Of a stretch of DNA of 64,000 bases, positions 42,940 through 52,473 are shown one piece after another. Location: NCBI RefSeq assembly GCF_019923725.1, contig NZ_JAHXRI010000010.1:62001-126000 (forward strand), given 5' to 3'. Each line of letters starts with the position of its first letter. Positions within the stretch are counted from its first letter, which is position 1. The notes beneath the pieces were generated by a model. The model was not told where the DNA came from. It saw only the letters and a list, made by a program, of their open reading frames with translations, and made no database searches. Source of the DNA: Zwartia hollandica (GTDB taxonomy: Bacteria > Pseudomonadota > Gammaproteobacteria > Burkholderiales > Burkholderiaceae_B). The translations under genes and the position numbers were made by a program.

Positions 42940-44430
42940 CTATTTAAGCGTTCCATACATCACAATATCGCGTTGATCGATGGGCAACCTTTTGATTCCG
43001 TTGTAATACTTTACGATGCCAGTACAACTGGCCTCTACATTCGTTGCATCAGGAGCGCCAATTGCGCCAATTTCCGAATCGCTCATGTCGGCGACAACGG
43101 CTTGAATCGCATTATCAAAGGCGTCATCTGTGTAGTTTTTTGGGCGAACAAACGTTGAGTCCAGTGCGTCTTCCAATAACTTAAGCTCCTGATTCACTAA
43201 CGCCTTTGACAAGACCTTGGTGACATCAAGTTGAGCGAGTATAAAAGCTGCGCAAGCAGAGACGCCAAATTTCGCAATTTCAGTCGCTTGAGCTGCGCCC
43301 AGGTCTGCAAATCGGATTCTGATTTCTGGTGTGCTATTGGCAACCGATTTAGTTTGTAATGCCCCCGCTATCCCTCTAATGGCATTGAATACCTCAGAGT
43401 CAGCCTTGCCCGCTAAGATCAGTGGTAGCGCTGCATCCGCGGCATTATTGATAAACCCCGGAAATTTGTTGTCATATTTCTGGAATAGAACAATTGTGGA
43501 TAATTTTTTGGCAATGTCCTGTTTGGTTGCACCAAATGAACTGCTCGCCGTGTTGGATTCACCTCCGAGGGATAGCCGACTAACGACACCGGCGGCAACT
43601 AACTCTTGGTATGTTGGGTACCAAACATCCTCAAATGGAGTACTGAAAATCTTCTTAATAAATACATCAGGTAAGTTAAACGACTGGTATAGACGAATAG
43701 ATTCATCATTAAATTTTCCACTCAGGTTTCCTGCCCCAACAAGGGAAGGTGTGTGAAATCCAATTTTGGCTGTTGGTGTTGCATATCTTGGATTGCCAGC
43801 CAAAAACACGATCGTGCAGAAGGATTCACAAAAGCCCTCAACATAGGTTTCCAAGCTTTTTGACTGAACCACTTGCGCGATTTGACTGACCTCTTTTAGC
43901 CGACCCCCGTGCGACGCAAGGTAAATCCGACTTACATTTGGATTGCTGCTGATGGCGCGCTCAAACACATCGAACGATCCATTTCCAAACATACCCTTGA
44001 TTTGAAGGGTCTTCCCTTGATCGACAACTGCCACACTAATTTTGCCCCACGGATCGCCGCCCGTGAGAAACCCTTTCATTGAATTTGCGTAGGGTACATA
44101 GTCTGTAAAGACTAGAGTACTGAATTGCAACAAGCCTAATATCACGGCAAGCTTGGCACCCCTACCCCAAATTTTGGAGTTACCCGACTCCAAGTAATTA
44201 GTAGCTGATTTCCAGATTCCTACGTATGCCCAAATTGGATACGCACATGACAACAAGATGGCGAGGACGACGAGCCAGGCCGTAAAGGTCAGGGACGTTG
44301 TGAGCGATTCAAGCCAATCTATAGCTAAGGGTGTTGCGATAAAAAAAATAGTACTTAGAACCGAGCCAATGACCCAGTAGGAAAAAGGCAAGCTGAATTG
44401 TCCGTCCCAGTGCTTTTTTATGAAATTCAT
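42940..44430 (-). CDS. Membrane protein with periplasmic ClpP/crotonase-fold domain
   Basis: The frame is open to GTG 44472; ATG 44430 has a GAGG ribosome site and gives 496 residues. There are three N-terminal membrane segments. A ClpP-like fold follows: ISVAVVDQGKTLQIKGMFGN, YLASHGGRLKEVSQIA and GFCESFCTIVFLAGNPRYAT, where the serine after CE would be the nucleophile. A GFHTPS motif completes a COG3904-like periplasmic protein. The long alpha-helical C-terminus is unlike the usual family. The protease activity and substrate are unknown. It is the first-transcribed gene of the 3.4-kb cargo. Confidence 0.8.
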   Translation of the reverse strand: MNFIKKHWDGQFSLPFSYWVIGSVLSTIFFIATPLAIDWLESLTTSLTFTAWLVVLAILLSCAYPIWAYVGIWKSATNYLESGNSKIWGRGAKLAVILGLLQFSTLVFTDYVPYANSMKGFLTGGDPWGKISVAVVDQGKTLQIKGMFGNGSFDVFERAISSNPNVSRIYLASHGGRLKEVSQIAQVVQSKSLETYVEGFCESFCTIVFLAGNPRYATPTAKIGFHTPSLVGAGNLSGKFNDESIRLYQSFNLPDVFIKKIFSTPFEDVWYPTYQELVAAGVVSRLSLGGESNTASSSFGATKQDIAKKLSTIVLFQKYDNKFPGFINNAADAALPLILAGKADSEVFNAIRGIAGALQTKSVANSTPEIRIRFADLGAAQATEIAKFGVSACAAFILAQLDVTKVLSKALVNQELKLLEDALDSTFVRPKNYTDDAFDNAIQAVVADMSDSEIGAIGAPDATNVEASCTGIVKYYNGIKRLPIDQRDIVMYGTLK

Positions 44431-44472
44431 AAGACCTCGAATATTGCCTTGTGAGAGTCCATTACCGTTCAC

Positions 44473-45049
44473 GGCCTTATTACTCGGCGCTGCTTTCTAA
44501 GATTACTCTCTTAACCGAGCGTCTCGCAGGCACCCGCCCAAAATCACGTAGCTTCCCTAATGACTCATGGAAATTTACCAAGGTCGTAGCATGACCACTT
44601 TACACACGAAGTGCCTCACCTGGTGAGCCTGCAATACATTTTTCACAACAGACAGATAGTTGCCGATCGGTGAATCACTCAGGCGATTACAGTGGAGGAT
44701 AAGTTTTTACCGACGATCGTCGAGGCGATTTTGGACAGAAAGTACCCAGCCCATTTGACGCTGAAAGACCTGATGGAGACGTACCCGCTGAAAGTGGGGT
44801 CGGCAGCGGGTATGCTTTTGCTGCTGCTGCAGCGCAGTTCAAGGCAGATAAACCGCGCATTCTCGGCGCCTGAAAGGGACTTGGCGTCCCGCCAAAGTCC
44901 ACGCTGAAGCGCACTCGAATCTACACACACTATTTTAACGAACGTCGATCGGTTATCCTGCCTGTTCTAGTGGGAATCTGTAATGTTGGGATAGCGCCTC
45001 TAGGGAGAGCGCACATTTCACTGCCCAATTGATACAAAGGAACGCAAAC
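44473..45049. other. 577-bp mostly noncoding region with a decayed gene remnant
   Basis: This region separates the cargo block from the HMA-like operon. It contains the frameshifted recombinase-accessory remnant at 44692-44907 (listed separately). No other frame is supportable, and it should carry the promoter of the helicase operon. Confidence 0.6.
44692..44907 (+). pseudogene. Frameshifted remnant of recombinase-accessory gene, copy B
   Basis: Residues PTIVEAILDRKYPAHLTLKD, then LMETYPLK, match copy A at 41081-41332. One extra base at the PLEW position (CTGAAAGTGG against CTGGAGTGG) shifts the frame, so the end is nonsense. Over about 100 bases (44709-44807 against 41182-41280) the nucleotide match is roughly 85 per cent by eye, in the same orientation. 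Confidence 0.75.
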
Positions 45050-45079
45050 ATGCCCAGCCGCACCAAAAACAATGATTAA
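45050..45079 (+). CDS. Nine-codon leader ORF overlapping the helicase start
   Basis: ATG 45050, with AAAGGA about 8 bp upstream, encodes MPSRTKNND and stops at TAA 45077-45079. The stop overlaps the helicase ATG (45072) in a different frame, so translation of the leader would couple to helicase translation. The strong ribosome site belongs to the leader; the helicase itself has none of its own. Confidence 0.5.
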   Translation: MPSRTKNND

Positions 45080-48000
45080 CCTTGATTCAATAACTGCAGG
45101 ACTTGCGCTGACCGGTCTTGATCCAATTGGCATCGGAAGCGTGATTGCCGTTGTACCGATTGCTGACGGTGCTATCCAAGTTCTCTACAAAACGCCCGAT
45201 GGCACTCTAAAGGAACGCCTACTTAACCGGGGTGATGAAGGATCCATTTCGATTGCCACCACCGAGCGACCTTGGGCCTTCGATGGTGATGGCGAGGCAT
45301 TCAAGCTCACAGTCGAGGCCAAACGTATTGACCTTGCTTTTTTATTCGATCCGATGATGGCTGTCCATACGTCTAACGTCGAGCCGCTCCCACATCAGAT
45401 CACAGCAGTTTATGAAGCCATGCTCCCGCGACAGCCTCTGCGATTTGTTCTCGCCGACGATCCTGGAGCGGGAAAGACCATCATGGCGGGTCTATACATA
45501 CGCGAACTCATCATGCGCGCAGACGCGCGAAGGATTGTCATCGTTGCACCAGGCAGTTTGGTAGATCAGTGGCGCGAGGAAATGTTCGAGAAATTTGGCT
45601 TAGACTTCCGCGTTTTCACTAAAGACTTGGAGTTCGCCACACCAACTGGCAATCCGTTTGAGGACATTGATCACCTCATCGTTCGCCTCGACCAGATGGC
45701 GCGTAACGAAGAACTACAAGAAAAACTCTGCGCAGCGGGGTGGGATCTGGCCGTATTCGATGAAGCGCACAAACTTTCCGCGCATTTCTACGGTAACCAA
45801 CTGGAGAAGACCGGTCGTTTCAAACTAGCCGAAAAGCTTGGCGCACAAACACGCCATCTCTTACTGATGACGGCAACGCCGCACAACGGTAAGGAGGAGG
45901 ACTTTCAGTTATTTCTTTCGTTGCTCGACTCTGACCGTTTTTACGGCAAATTCCGGGATGGCGTACACAAGGTCGATTGCTCAGATCTGATGCGCCGCAT
46001 GGTCAAGGAAGAAATGCTTCGCTTCGATGGCACCCACCTTTTTCCCCCACGTAAAGCCTACACCGCCAACTACACGCTTTCCGACATAGAGTCCGCCCTC
46101 TACGAATCCGTGACCGAGTATGTGAAGACTGAAATGGGGAAAGCCGATCAACTCGATGGCAAACGAAAAGGCTCAGTTGGTTTTGCGCTCACCGCACTTC
46201 AGCGCCGCGTTGCCTCTAGTCCCGAAGCCATCTTTCAGTCGCTCAAGCGCCGCCGCGAGCGTCTTGAAAGTCGCTTACGAGAAGAACGAATGGGCGCTCG
46301 AGGCCAGTCACTCCTTACGCAAAATCTTCCAGATGTACCCTTCGACGACGACGACCTCAACGCTGAGGAACAAGAGGATTTGGAAGAAACGCTAGTCGAC
46401 CAGGCCACTGCCTCACGCAGCATCGCCGAACTCGAGGGCGAGATAATTATTCTTCAATCTCTTGAACAACAGGCCAGAGCACTAGTCGCTTCGGGCAAGG
46501 ATCGAAAGTGGGACGAACTCTCGCGCATCCTGCAGAACGAACCACAGATGCATGATGCTGGCGGACGGATGCGCAAGATCATCATCTTCAGCGAGCATCG
46601 CGACACTCTGAATTACCTGCATGAAAAGATTGCCGGCGTTCTAGGAGGCCATGACGCTATTGTCGTGATTCACGGTGGAGTGCATCGAGATGACCGCCGT
46701 AAAGCCCAGGCATTGTTTCGCTCCGACCCAGACATCCGCGTACTGGTAGCCACTGATGCTGCCGGCGAAGGTATCAATCTACAAAACGCCAATCTCATGG
46801 TGAACTACGATTTGCCGTGGAATCCCAACCGGCTTGAACAACGTTTTGGTCGTATTCACCGCATCGGCCAACAAGAAATATGCCATCTTTGGAATCTAGT
46901 CGCTAAGGAAACCCGTGAGGGCGAGGTTTATCACCGTCTTCTGACCAAGCTTGAAACAATAAATGAAGCATTTAACGGTCGTGTGTTCGACATACTTGGC
47001 GAGGTATTTGAAGAAAAAAGCCTAAAAGACCTCTTGCTGGAAGCCATTCGCTACAACGATCACCCGGAGCGAAAGAGTGAACGCCTTAAAAGCATAGATG
47101 CTGCGTTCGACAGCACCCACATCAAAGACCTGCTCCAACGTAACGCCCTCGCCCAAGAAAGTCTTAACCCGGAGCGCCTCTTTGCTGTGAAGGAAGAAAT
47201 GGAGAAGGCGGAAGCCCGTCGTCTCCAGCCATTCTTTGTCCGTTCGTTCTTTATGAAAGGCTTTGAGGCACTCGGTGGCTCTATTTACACTCGCGAATCA
47301 GATCGCTTCGAAATTACACACGTTCCTGCTGAACTGCGCGAACGTGACCGACTCATCACAGGACGAAATCGGCGCGATCTCGCACCCGTCCTAAAACGTT
47401 ACGAGCGTGTTTGCTTTACGAAGGGTGCCGTACGTCCGACCGATCGCCCAGGTCTCGCCTTTGCAAGCATGATTCATCCTGGCCACCCCCTTATGCTGGC
47501 GCTCAGCGATGTCTTACTTGAGCAGCACGCGAATTTACTTCGCCAAGGAACGCTACTAGAAGATCCCGCGGACGATGGCGATCAGGTTTCCTTGCTCTTC
47601 CTCTTGACCCACGAAGTCAAGTCTGGCGATGGACTAGTCATTTCCAAGCGCCTGCAATTTGTTCGCGTACTACCCGATGGCAGCGCGACTTTTGCCGGTT
47701 GGGCACCGCATCTCGATTTAGAGCCCCTCGCACCTTCCGACCATCCGTTGTTAGCTGAAACCCTGGCTGCGTCTTGGCTTACGGCTGGTTTGGAAAGCCG
47801 AGCGTTGGCGCTCGCCGCACAGACACTCGTTCCCGAGCACTTCAAGGAAATTGCCGAACGCCGCATCGCTCATGTGGACAAAACTCTCGCCGCCGTCCAT
47901 GAACGCCTGACTAAGGAAATTGATTACTGGTCTGATCGTTTCATCAAGCTGACTGACGACAAGGCCGCTGGCCGAGATGTGCGGCTAAATCTGGAAAATG

Positions 48001-48581
48001 TCCGACGAACGCTTAGCGATCTTGAATCACGATTGGATAGCCGCAAGAAAGAACTACAGTCCATGCGTCACATTACCTCCGCCACACCGGTTGTACTCAG
48101 TGGCGCGCTGGTCATACCGGCAGGATTACTCCGTCGATTACGTGGTGAACCTTTGAGCGCAGACGTGGGGTTTTCAGCTGACCCCGCCGCGCGATCACGA
48201 ATTGAGCAACTAGCAATGAACGCAGTGCGCAGCGCGGAGGAAGCCCGTGGTTGCCGCGTCGTGGATGTGTCCGCGCAGAAATGCGGTTGGGACATTACCT
48301 CTTACGCGCCAGTCGTGGACGGCAAGTTACCCGAATCTCGTCACATCGAAGTTAAAGGCCGCGCGAAAGGCGCGACTTCGATCACAGTCACGAGAAACGA
48401 AATTTTGTACGCACTGAATCAGGCTGATAAATTTATCCTCGCAATTGTTTTGGTGGGTGAAGACGAAATTATCGATGGTCCCCACTATGTGAGAAAGCCC
48501 TTCACAAAAGAACCAGATTGGTCAGAATCTTCAAGCAATCACGACCTAGCCAAGCTGCTCTCAATTGCCACTCGAGAATAA
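45072..48581 (+). CDS. SNF2-type helicase with C-terminal DUF3883, HMA-like system
   Basis: The 1169-residue protein has SF2/SNF2 motifs: [18 protein letters not shown] (Walker A), FDEAHKLS (DEAH), [11 protein letters not shown] (III), [20 protein letters not shown] (V) and [12 protein letters not shown] (VI). A helical central region of about 450 residues follows, then a C-terminal DUF3883-like domain ([20 protein letters not shown]). It is the first gene of a plus-strand operon that continues into a DUF1156 methylase, a DUF932 protein and a DUF499 ATPase. The methylase ATG follows its stop by 7 bp. This is the helicase of a predicted HMA-type defence system. Confidence 0.93.
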   Translation: MINLDSITAGLALTGLDPIGIGSVIAVVPIADGAIQVLYKTPDGTLKERLLNRGDEGSISIATTERPWAFDGDGEAFKLTVEAKRIDLAFLFDPMMAVHTSNVEPLPHQITAVYEAMLPRQPLRFVLADDPGAGKTIMAGLYIRELIMRADARRIVIVAPGSLVDQWREEMFEKFGLDFRVFTKDLEFATPTGNPFEDIDHLIVRLDQMARNEELQEKLCAAGWDLAVFDEAHKLSAHFYGNQLEKTGRFKLAEKLGAQTRHLLLMTATPHNGKEEDFQLFLSLLDSDRFYGKFRDGVHKVDCSDLMRRMVKEEMLRFDGTHLFPPRKAYTANYTLSDIESALYESVTEYVKTEMGKADQLDGKRKGSVGFALTALQRRVASSPEAIFQSLKRRRERLESRLREERMGARGQSLLTQNLPDVPFDDDDLNAEEQEDLEETLVDQATASRSIAELEGEIIILQSLEQQARALVASGKDRKWDELSRILQNEPQMHDAGGRMRKIIIFSEHRDTLNYLHEKIAGVLGGHDAIVVIHGGVHRDDRRKAQALFRSDPDIRVLVATDAAGEGINLQNANLMVNYDLPWNPNRLEQRFGRIHRIGQQEICHLWNLVAKETREGEVYHRLLTKLETINEAFNGRVFDILGEVFEEKSLKDLLLEAIRYNDHPERKSERLKSIDAAFDSTHIKDLLQRNALAQESLNPERLFAVKEEMEKAEARRLQPFFVRSFFMKGFEALGGSIYTRESDRFEITHVPAELRERDRLITGRNRRDLAPVLKRYERVCFTKGAVRPTDRPGLAFASMIHPGHPLMLALSDVLLEQHANLLRQGTLLEDPADDGDQVSLLFLLTHEVKSGDGLVISKRLQFVRVLPDGSATFAGWAPHLDLEPLAPSDHPLLAETLAASWLTAGLESRALALAAQTLVPEHFKEIAERRIAHVDKTLAAVHERLTKEIDYWSDRFIKLTDDKAAGRDVRLNLENVRRTLSDLESRLDSRKKELQSMRHITSATPVVLSGALVIPAGLLRRLRGEPLSADVGFSADPAARSRIEQLAMNAVRSAEEARGCRVVDVSAQKCGWDITSYAPVVDGKLPESRHIEVKGRAKGATSITVTRNEILYALNQADKFILAIVLVGEDEIIDGPHYVRKPFTKEPDWSESSSNHDLAKLLSIATRE

Positions 48582-48588
48582 CTACAAA

Positions 48589-51504
48589 ATGTCCGACTAC
48601 CCCATCAAATCACCCCGCAAGTTAATCGAAGTAGCCCTGCCGTTAGACGCAATCAATGTCGCTTGTGCCCGCGAAAAATCCATCCGGCATGGGCATCCGT
48701 CCACGTTGCATTTGTGGTGGGCGCGGCGACCGCTGGCAGCGGCGCGGGCGGTCATCTTTGCGCAATTAGTTAACGACCCCGGCTACCAGCAGGGCGGCGG
48801 GTTCAAATATGGGAAGAACAAGAAGGACGCCGCCATCGAACGGAAGCGGCTGTTCAAAATCATCGAAGAACTCGTGCTGTGGGAGAACACCACAAATGAG
48901 GAAGTGCTGGAGCGTGCCCGCGCCGAGATTCGCCGCTCGTGGCGGGAGGTGTGCGAGCTGAACAAGGACCACCCGCAGGCCGCCGAGCTGTTCAATCCCG
49001 ACAAGCTTCCCGCTCTGCACGATCCCTTTGCCGGTGGCGGAGCCATCCCGCTGGAGGCGCAGCGCCTGGGGCTGGAGGCTTACGCCAGTGACCTCAACCC
49101 CGTGGCCGTGCTCATCAACAAGGCTATGATCGAGATCCCTCCCAAGTTCGCGGGCAGGCCGCCGATCAATCCAGATTGGCAGCGCAAGAGCCCGCAAGAA
49201 AAGGCTCTGTACGATTGGTCCGGCGCCAAAGGTCTGGCAGATGACGTGCGCTACTACGGCGCTTGGATGCGCGAGGAAGCGCAGAAGCGCATCGGCCATC
49301 TCTATCCGCCAGTAGAAATCACGGCGGAGATGGCTAAGGAACGGCCCGACCTCAAACCGCTCGTCGGCCAGAAGCTTACCGTCATTGCTTGGCTCTGGGC
49401 GCGGACGGTCAAGAGCCCCAACCCGGCGTTCTCGCATGTGGATGTGCCGCTGGCGTCCAGCTTTATCCTGTCAAATAAGGAGGGGAAAGAGGCATATGTT
49501 TGTCCGGTGCTGGAAGGTGATCACTACCGCTTTACTGTAAAGACAGGCCCTCTGCCGTCGGAAGCCGCATCAGGCACTTCTGCGGGTAAGAGAAAGGGCT
49601 TTCGCTGCCTTATGTCTGATGTGCCCATGGATTACGACCACATCCGGACAGAAGGAAAAGCTGGACGTATGGGCCAAAAGCTAATGGCTATCGTTGCAGA
49701 GGGCATCCGTGGGCGGATCTATTTTTCACCCACAAAGGAAATTGAGACAATCGCAAAAACTGCGATACCGACCTGGAAGCCCGATTGTGAAATGCCTAAA
49801 AAGCACCGAAATTATCAGCCGCCTGTTTACGGAATGAACAATCTCGGAGACATATTTACCGCAAGACAGTTGGTAGCTCTAACGACCTTCAGCGACCTAA
49901 TCGGCGAGGTCCGCGAACGTATCAGAATAGACGCTCATTCAAATGATTTCAGTAATGACGAAGGACTCGAAAAAGGTGGGTTGGGTGCAGCCGCATATTC
50001 TGAGGCCTTAAGCCTATATTTGGCATTCTGCTTAGATAAAATGGCCGATTTAGGAAATAATTTGGTGCGGTGGGAGCCTATCGCACAGTGCCCACGCCAA
50101 CTTTTCGGAAGACAGGCGATCCCAATGATCTGGGATTTTGCAGAAGCTAATCCATTCGGAAATTCTTCTGGTTCATGGGATGTGTTTATCGAAGGCTTCA
50201 CGAAGGCTTTTACAAAAACGTTCGCAGCCGTGCAACCGTGGTTCAAGGCCACGGTTAGACAAGCAGATGCTCAAACACAAGCTGTCAGCAAAGGTAAATT
50301 CATTTCCAGTGATCCACCATACTACGACAATATAGGGTATGCGGATTTATCGGACTTCTTTTACGTCTGGTTGCGGCGAAGCCTCCGATCCGTTTTTCCT
50401 GAACTTCTAGCTACGATTTCAGTTCCTAAAGCAGAAGAGTTGATTGCCAGCACATATCGACATGGATCGACAGAAAAGGCGGAACAATTCTTTCTCGATG
50501 GTATGACATTGGCAATGAAAAGCCTTGCCGATAAAGCGCATCCAGAAGCACCAATCACGATCTACTATGCATTTAAGCAATCAGAAACATCTGAAGAAAC
50601 TGGAACGGTTTCCGCCGGTTGGGTAACATTTCTTGGCGCAGTGCTTCACGCCGGACTTCAACTCAGCGGCACATGGCCGTTACGGACAGAAAACGCTTCT
50701 AGAATGATTGGTCAAGGTGCCAACGCACTTGCTTCCAGCATCGTCCTCGTCTGCAGGAAGCGCCCCGCCGACGCGCCCTCCATTTCCCGCCGCGAGTTCA
50801 TCCGCGAGTTGAACGGCGTGCTGCCCGATGCGCTCGACGAGATGACCAAAGGATCCGGCGACGAGCGTTCGCCCGTGGCCCCGGTGGACCTTTCGCAGGC
50901 CATCATCGGGCCGGGCATGGCGGTCTTTTCCAAATACGCGGCCGTGCTGGAGGCCGACGGCTCGCCCATGAGCGTGCGTACCGCCCTCCAACTCATCAAC
51001 CGCTTCCTCGCCGAGGACGACTTCGACGCCGACACCCAGTTCTGCCTGCACTGGTTCGAACAACACGGCTGGACAGAAAGCGTCTTTGGCGAAGCCGATG
51101 TTCTGGCGCGCTCTAAGTCCACCAGCGTTGACGCCATGAAGGACGTCGGGGTGCTGCAAAGCGGAAGCGGCAAAGTCCGCCTGCTTAAGTGGGCAGAATA
51201 CCCAACCGACTGGGATCCGCGTACCGACACACGCATGCCTGTGTGGGAGGCTTTGCATCATCTGATACGCGCGCTGAAACAAGGCGGTGAATCCGCATCC
51301 GGCGCGCTCCTCGCCGCCCTCGGCGGCAAAGCCGAAGCAGTGCGCCAGCTTGCTTACCGGCTCTACACTCTATGCGAACGCCTCGGCCAGGCCGAAGACG
51401 CCCGCGCCTACAATGAGCTTATTACCAGCTGGACCGGCATCGAAACAGCTGCTAACAGCTTACCTAAGCCTACTGTCCCGCAAGGGACACTCTTTGAAAG
51501 CTAG
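48589..51504 (+). CDS. DUF1156 adenine-specific DNA methylase
   Basis: ATG 48589 gives 971 residues (an in-frame TTG at 48565 is rejected). The N-terminal DUF1156 reads [20 protein letters not shown] and [20 protein letters not shown]. The SAM-binding motif [20 protein letters not shown] and the catalytic DPPYYDNI, with [17 protein letters not shown] after it, mark an N6-adenine or N4-cytosine methyltransferase. It should modify host DNA in the HMA-type operon. Base composition is mosaic: 43/60 G+C in 50761-50820 but 24/60 in 49921-49980. Confidence 0.93.
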   Translation: MSDYPIKSPRKLIEVALPLDAINVACAREKSIRHGHPSTLHLWWARRPLAAARAVIFAQLVNDPGYQQGGGFKYGKNKKDAAIERKRLFKIIEELVLWENTTNEEVLERARAEIRRSWREVCELNKDHPQAAELFNPDKLPALHDPFAGGGAIPLEAQRLGLEAYASDLNPVAVLINKAMIEIPPKFAGRPPINPDWQRKSPQEKALYDWSGAKGLADDVRYYGAWMREEAQKRIGHLYPPVEITAEMAKERPDLKPLVGQKLTVIAWLWARTVKSPNPAFSHVDVPLASSFILSNKEGKEAYVCPVLEGDHYRFTVKTGPLPSEAASGTSAGKRKGFRCLMSDVPMDYDHIRTEGKAGRMGQKLMAIVAEGIRGRIYFSPTKEIETIAKTAIPTWKPDCEMPKKHRNYQPPVYGMNNLGDIFTARQLVALTTFSDLIGEVRERIRIDAHSNDFSNDEGLEKGGLGAAAYSEALSLYLAFCLDKMADLGNNLVRWEPIAQCPRQLFGRQAIPMIWDFAEANPFGNSSGSWDVFIEGFTKAFTKTFAAVQPWFKATVRQADAQTQAVSKGKFISSDPPYYDNIGYADLSDFFYVWLRRSLRSVFPELLATISVPKAEELIASTYRHGSTEKAEQFFLDGMTLAMKSLADKAHPEAPITIYYAFKQSETSEETGTVSAGWVTFLGAVLHAGLQLSGTWPLRTENASRMIGQGANALASSIVLVCRKRPADAPSISRREFIRELNGVLPDALDEMTKGSGDERSPVAPVDLSQAIIGPGMAVFSKYAAVLEADGSPMSVRTALQLINRFLAEDDFDADTQFCLHWFEQHGWTESVFGEADVLARSKSTSVDAMKDVGVLQSGSGKVRLLKWAEYPTDWDPRTDTRMPVWEALHHLIRALKQGGESASGALLAALGGKAEAVRQLAYRLYTLCERLGQAEDARAYNELITSWTGIETAANSLPKPTVPQGTLFES

Positions 51505-51515
51505 AGGACTGACAC

Positions 51516-52454
51516 ATGAATCTGCTTCCTGACCCAGACGTGCTCGACCCGTATTCAGAAGAGCCCGTACAACTCACCAGTGAAAAGGTACGCTGGCGTG
51601 CACGCGATGCCACTTACTTGGCTGGTAAGTGGGATGCTTTGTCGGAGCGGATACCACGCTTCGTTGTTGATGATTTCAAGGCGACCGCTGACGGCCCTGC
51701 AAACCCGCACATTCGAACTGTCGTCAGACTGCCGGCGTCGGTGACCGAGCAGCGGATACCTGTCGGTGTGGTGTCAAAGACCTACCGGCTGGCGCAACAT
51801 GCGGATGTAGTGGAAATGTGCCTGAAAGGCATTCGAGCGCACAACATTGATCCCAGCGTATTGAGATGCGAAGTGGGTCTCACGCCGCTGGGAGAATGGA
51901 TGAATTTCCGCGCCTATTTTCCCGAAAACTTCTCTCACAATCCGAGTGATGGGAATAAGTTGGCGCTGCGACTGGAGTGTTTCAATTCCGTGGATGGGTC
52001 AAGTCGCTTGGTGATTCTGTTCGGTTGGTTCCGCTTTATCTGCACCAATGGTCTAATCATCGGAGAAACAAAAGCGTCGCTACGCGATACTCATGATGAG
52101 AATTTGAATCTGGAGGTGATTCCAGAAATTATCTCGGAGGGATTGGCGAAGGTCAAAGCCGACCTGGCACGTCTGCGGCAATGGGAACAGTCATCGATCG
52201 AGTCTTCAACGTTCGACGTATGGGTCGATGACCACTTGGCCGAAAGGTGGGGAAAGAAGGCTGCATGCCGCGCCTTACACATCTGCCGTAGCGGCGCCGA
52301 TGTCGAGTTGCTGGACCCTTTCGCTGGCGGTAAACCGAGTGAAAAGCCAATCAAACTGCTAAACGATGTCCCCGGCGCAGACGAGCGTCTTGAGTGGCAG
52401 GGGCATATTCCGGGACTCATCGAGAATTTGCGGGATCATTTGAAACCCGCGTAA
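51516..52454 (+). CDS. DUF932 protein within the HMA-like operon
   Basis: The 312-residue protein has the DUF932 core ([20 protein letters not shown] and [20 protein letters not shown]). DUF932 proteins occur on phages and plasmids and have no known activity. It is preceded by a GAGGA ribosome site 11 bp after the methylase stop and followed by the DUF499 gene 19 bp on, so it is part of the same operon. It may be an accessory or anti-restriction-derived factor. Its presence in an HMA-like operon is not something I recall as standard. Confidence 0.82.
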   Translation: MNLLPDPDVLDPYSEEPVQLTSEKVRWRARDATYLAGKWDALSERIPRFVVDDFKATADGPANPHIRTVVRLPASVTEQRIPVGVVSKTYRLAQHADVVEMCLKGIRAHNIDPSVLRCEVGLTPLGEWMNFRAYFPENFSHNPSDGNKLALRLECFNSVDGSSRLVILFGWFRFICTNGLIIGETKASLRDTHDENLNLEVIPEIISEGLAKVKADLARLRQWEQSSIESSTFDVWVDDHLAERWGKKAACRALHICRSGADVELLDPFAGGKPSEKPIKLLNDVPGADERLEWQGHIPGLIENLRDHLKPA

Positions 52455-52473
52455 CACAACTGGGAAACCTTTT

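Noticed and set aside
48766-49437. 223-codon minus-strand frame inside the methylase gene
   Set aside because: It is a mirror frame produced by high GC third positions; the plus-strand frame carries the conserved DUF1156 and SAM motifs.
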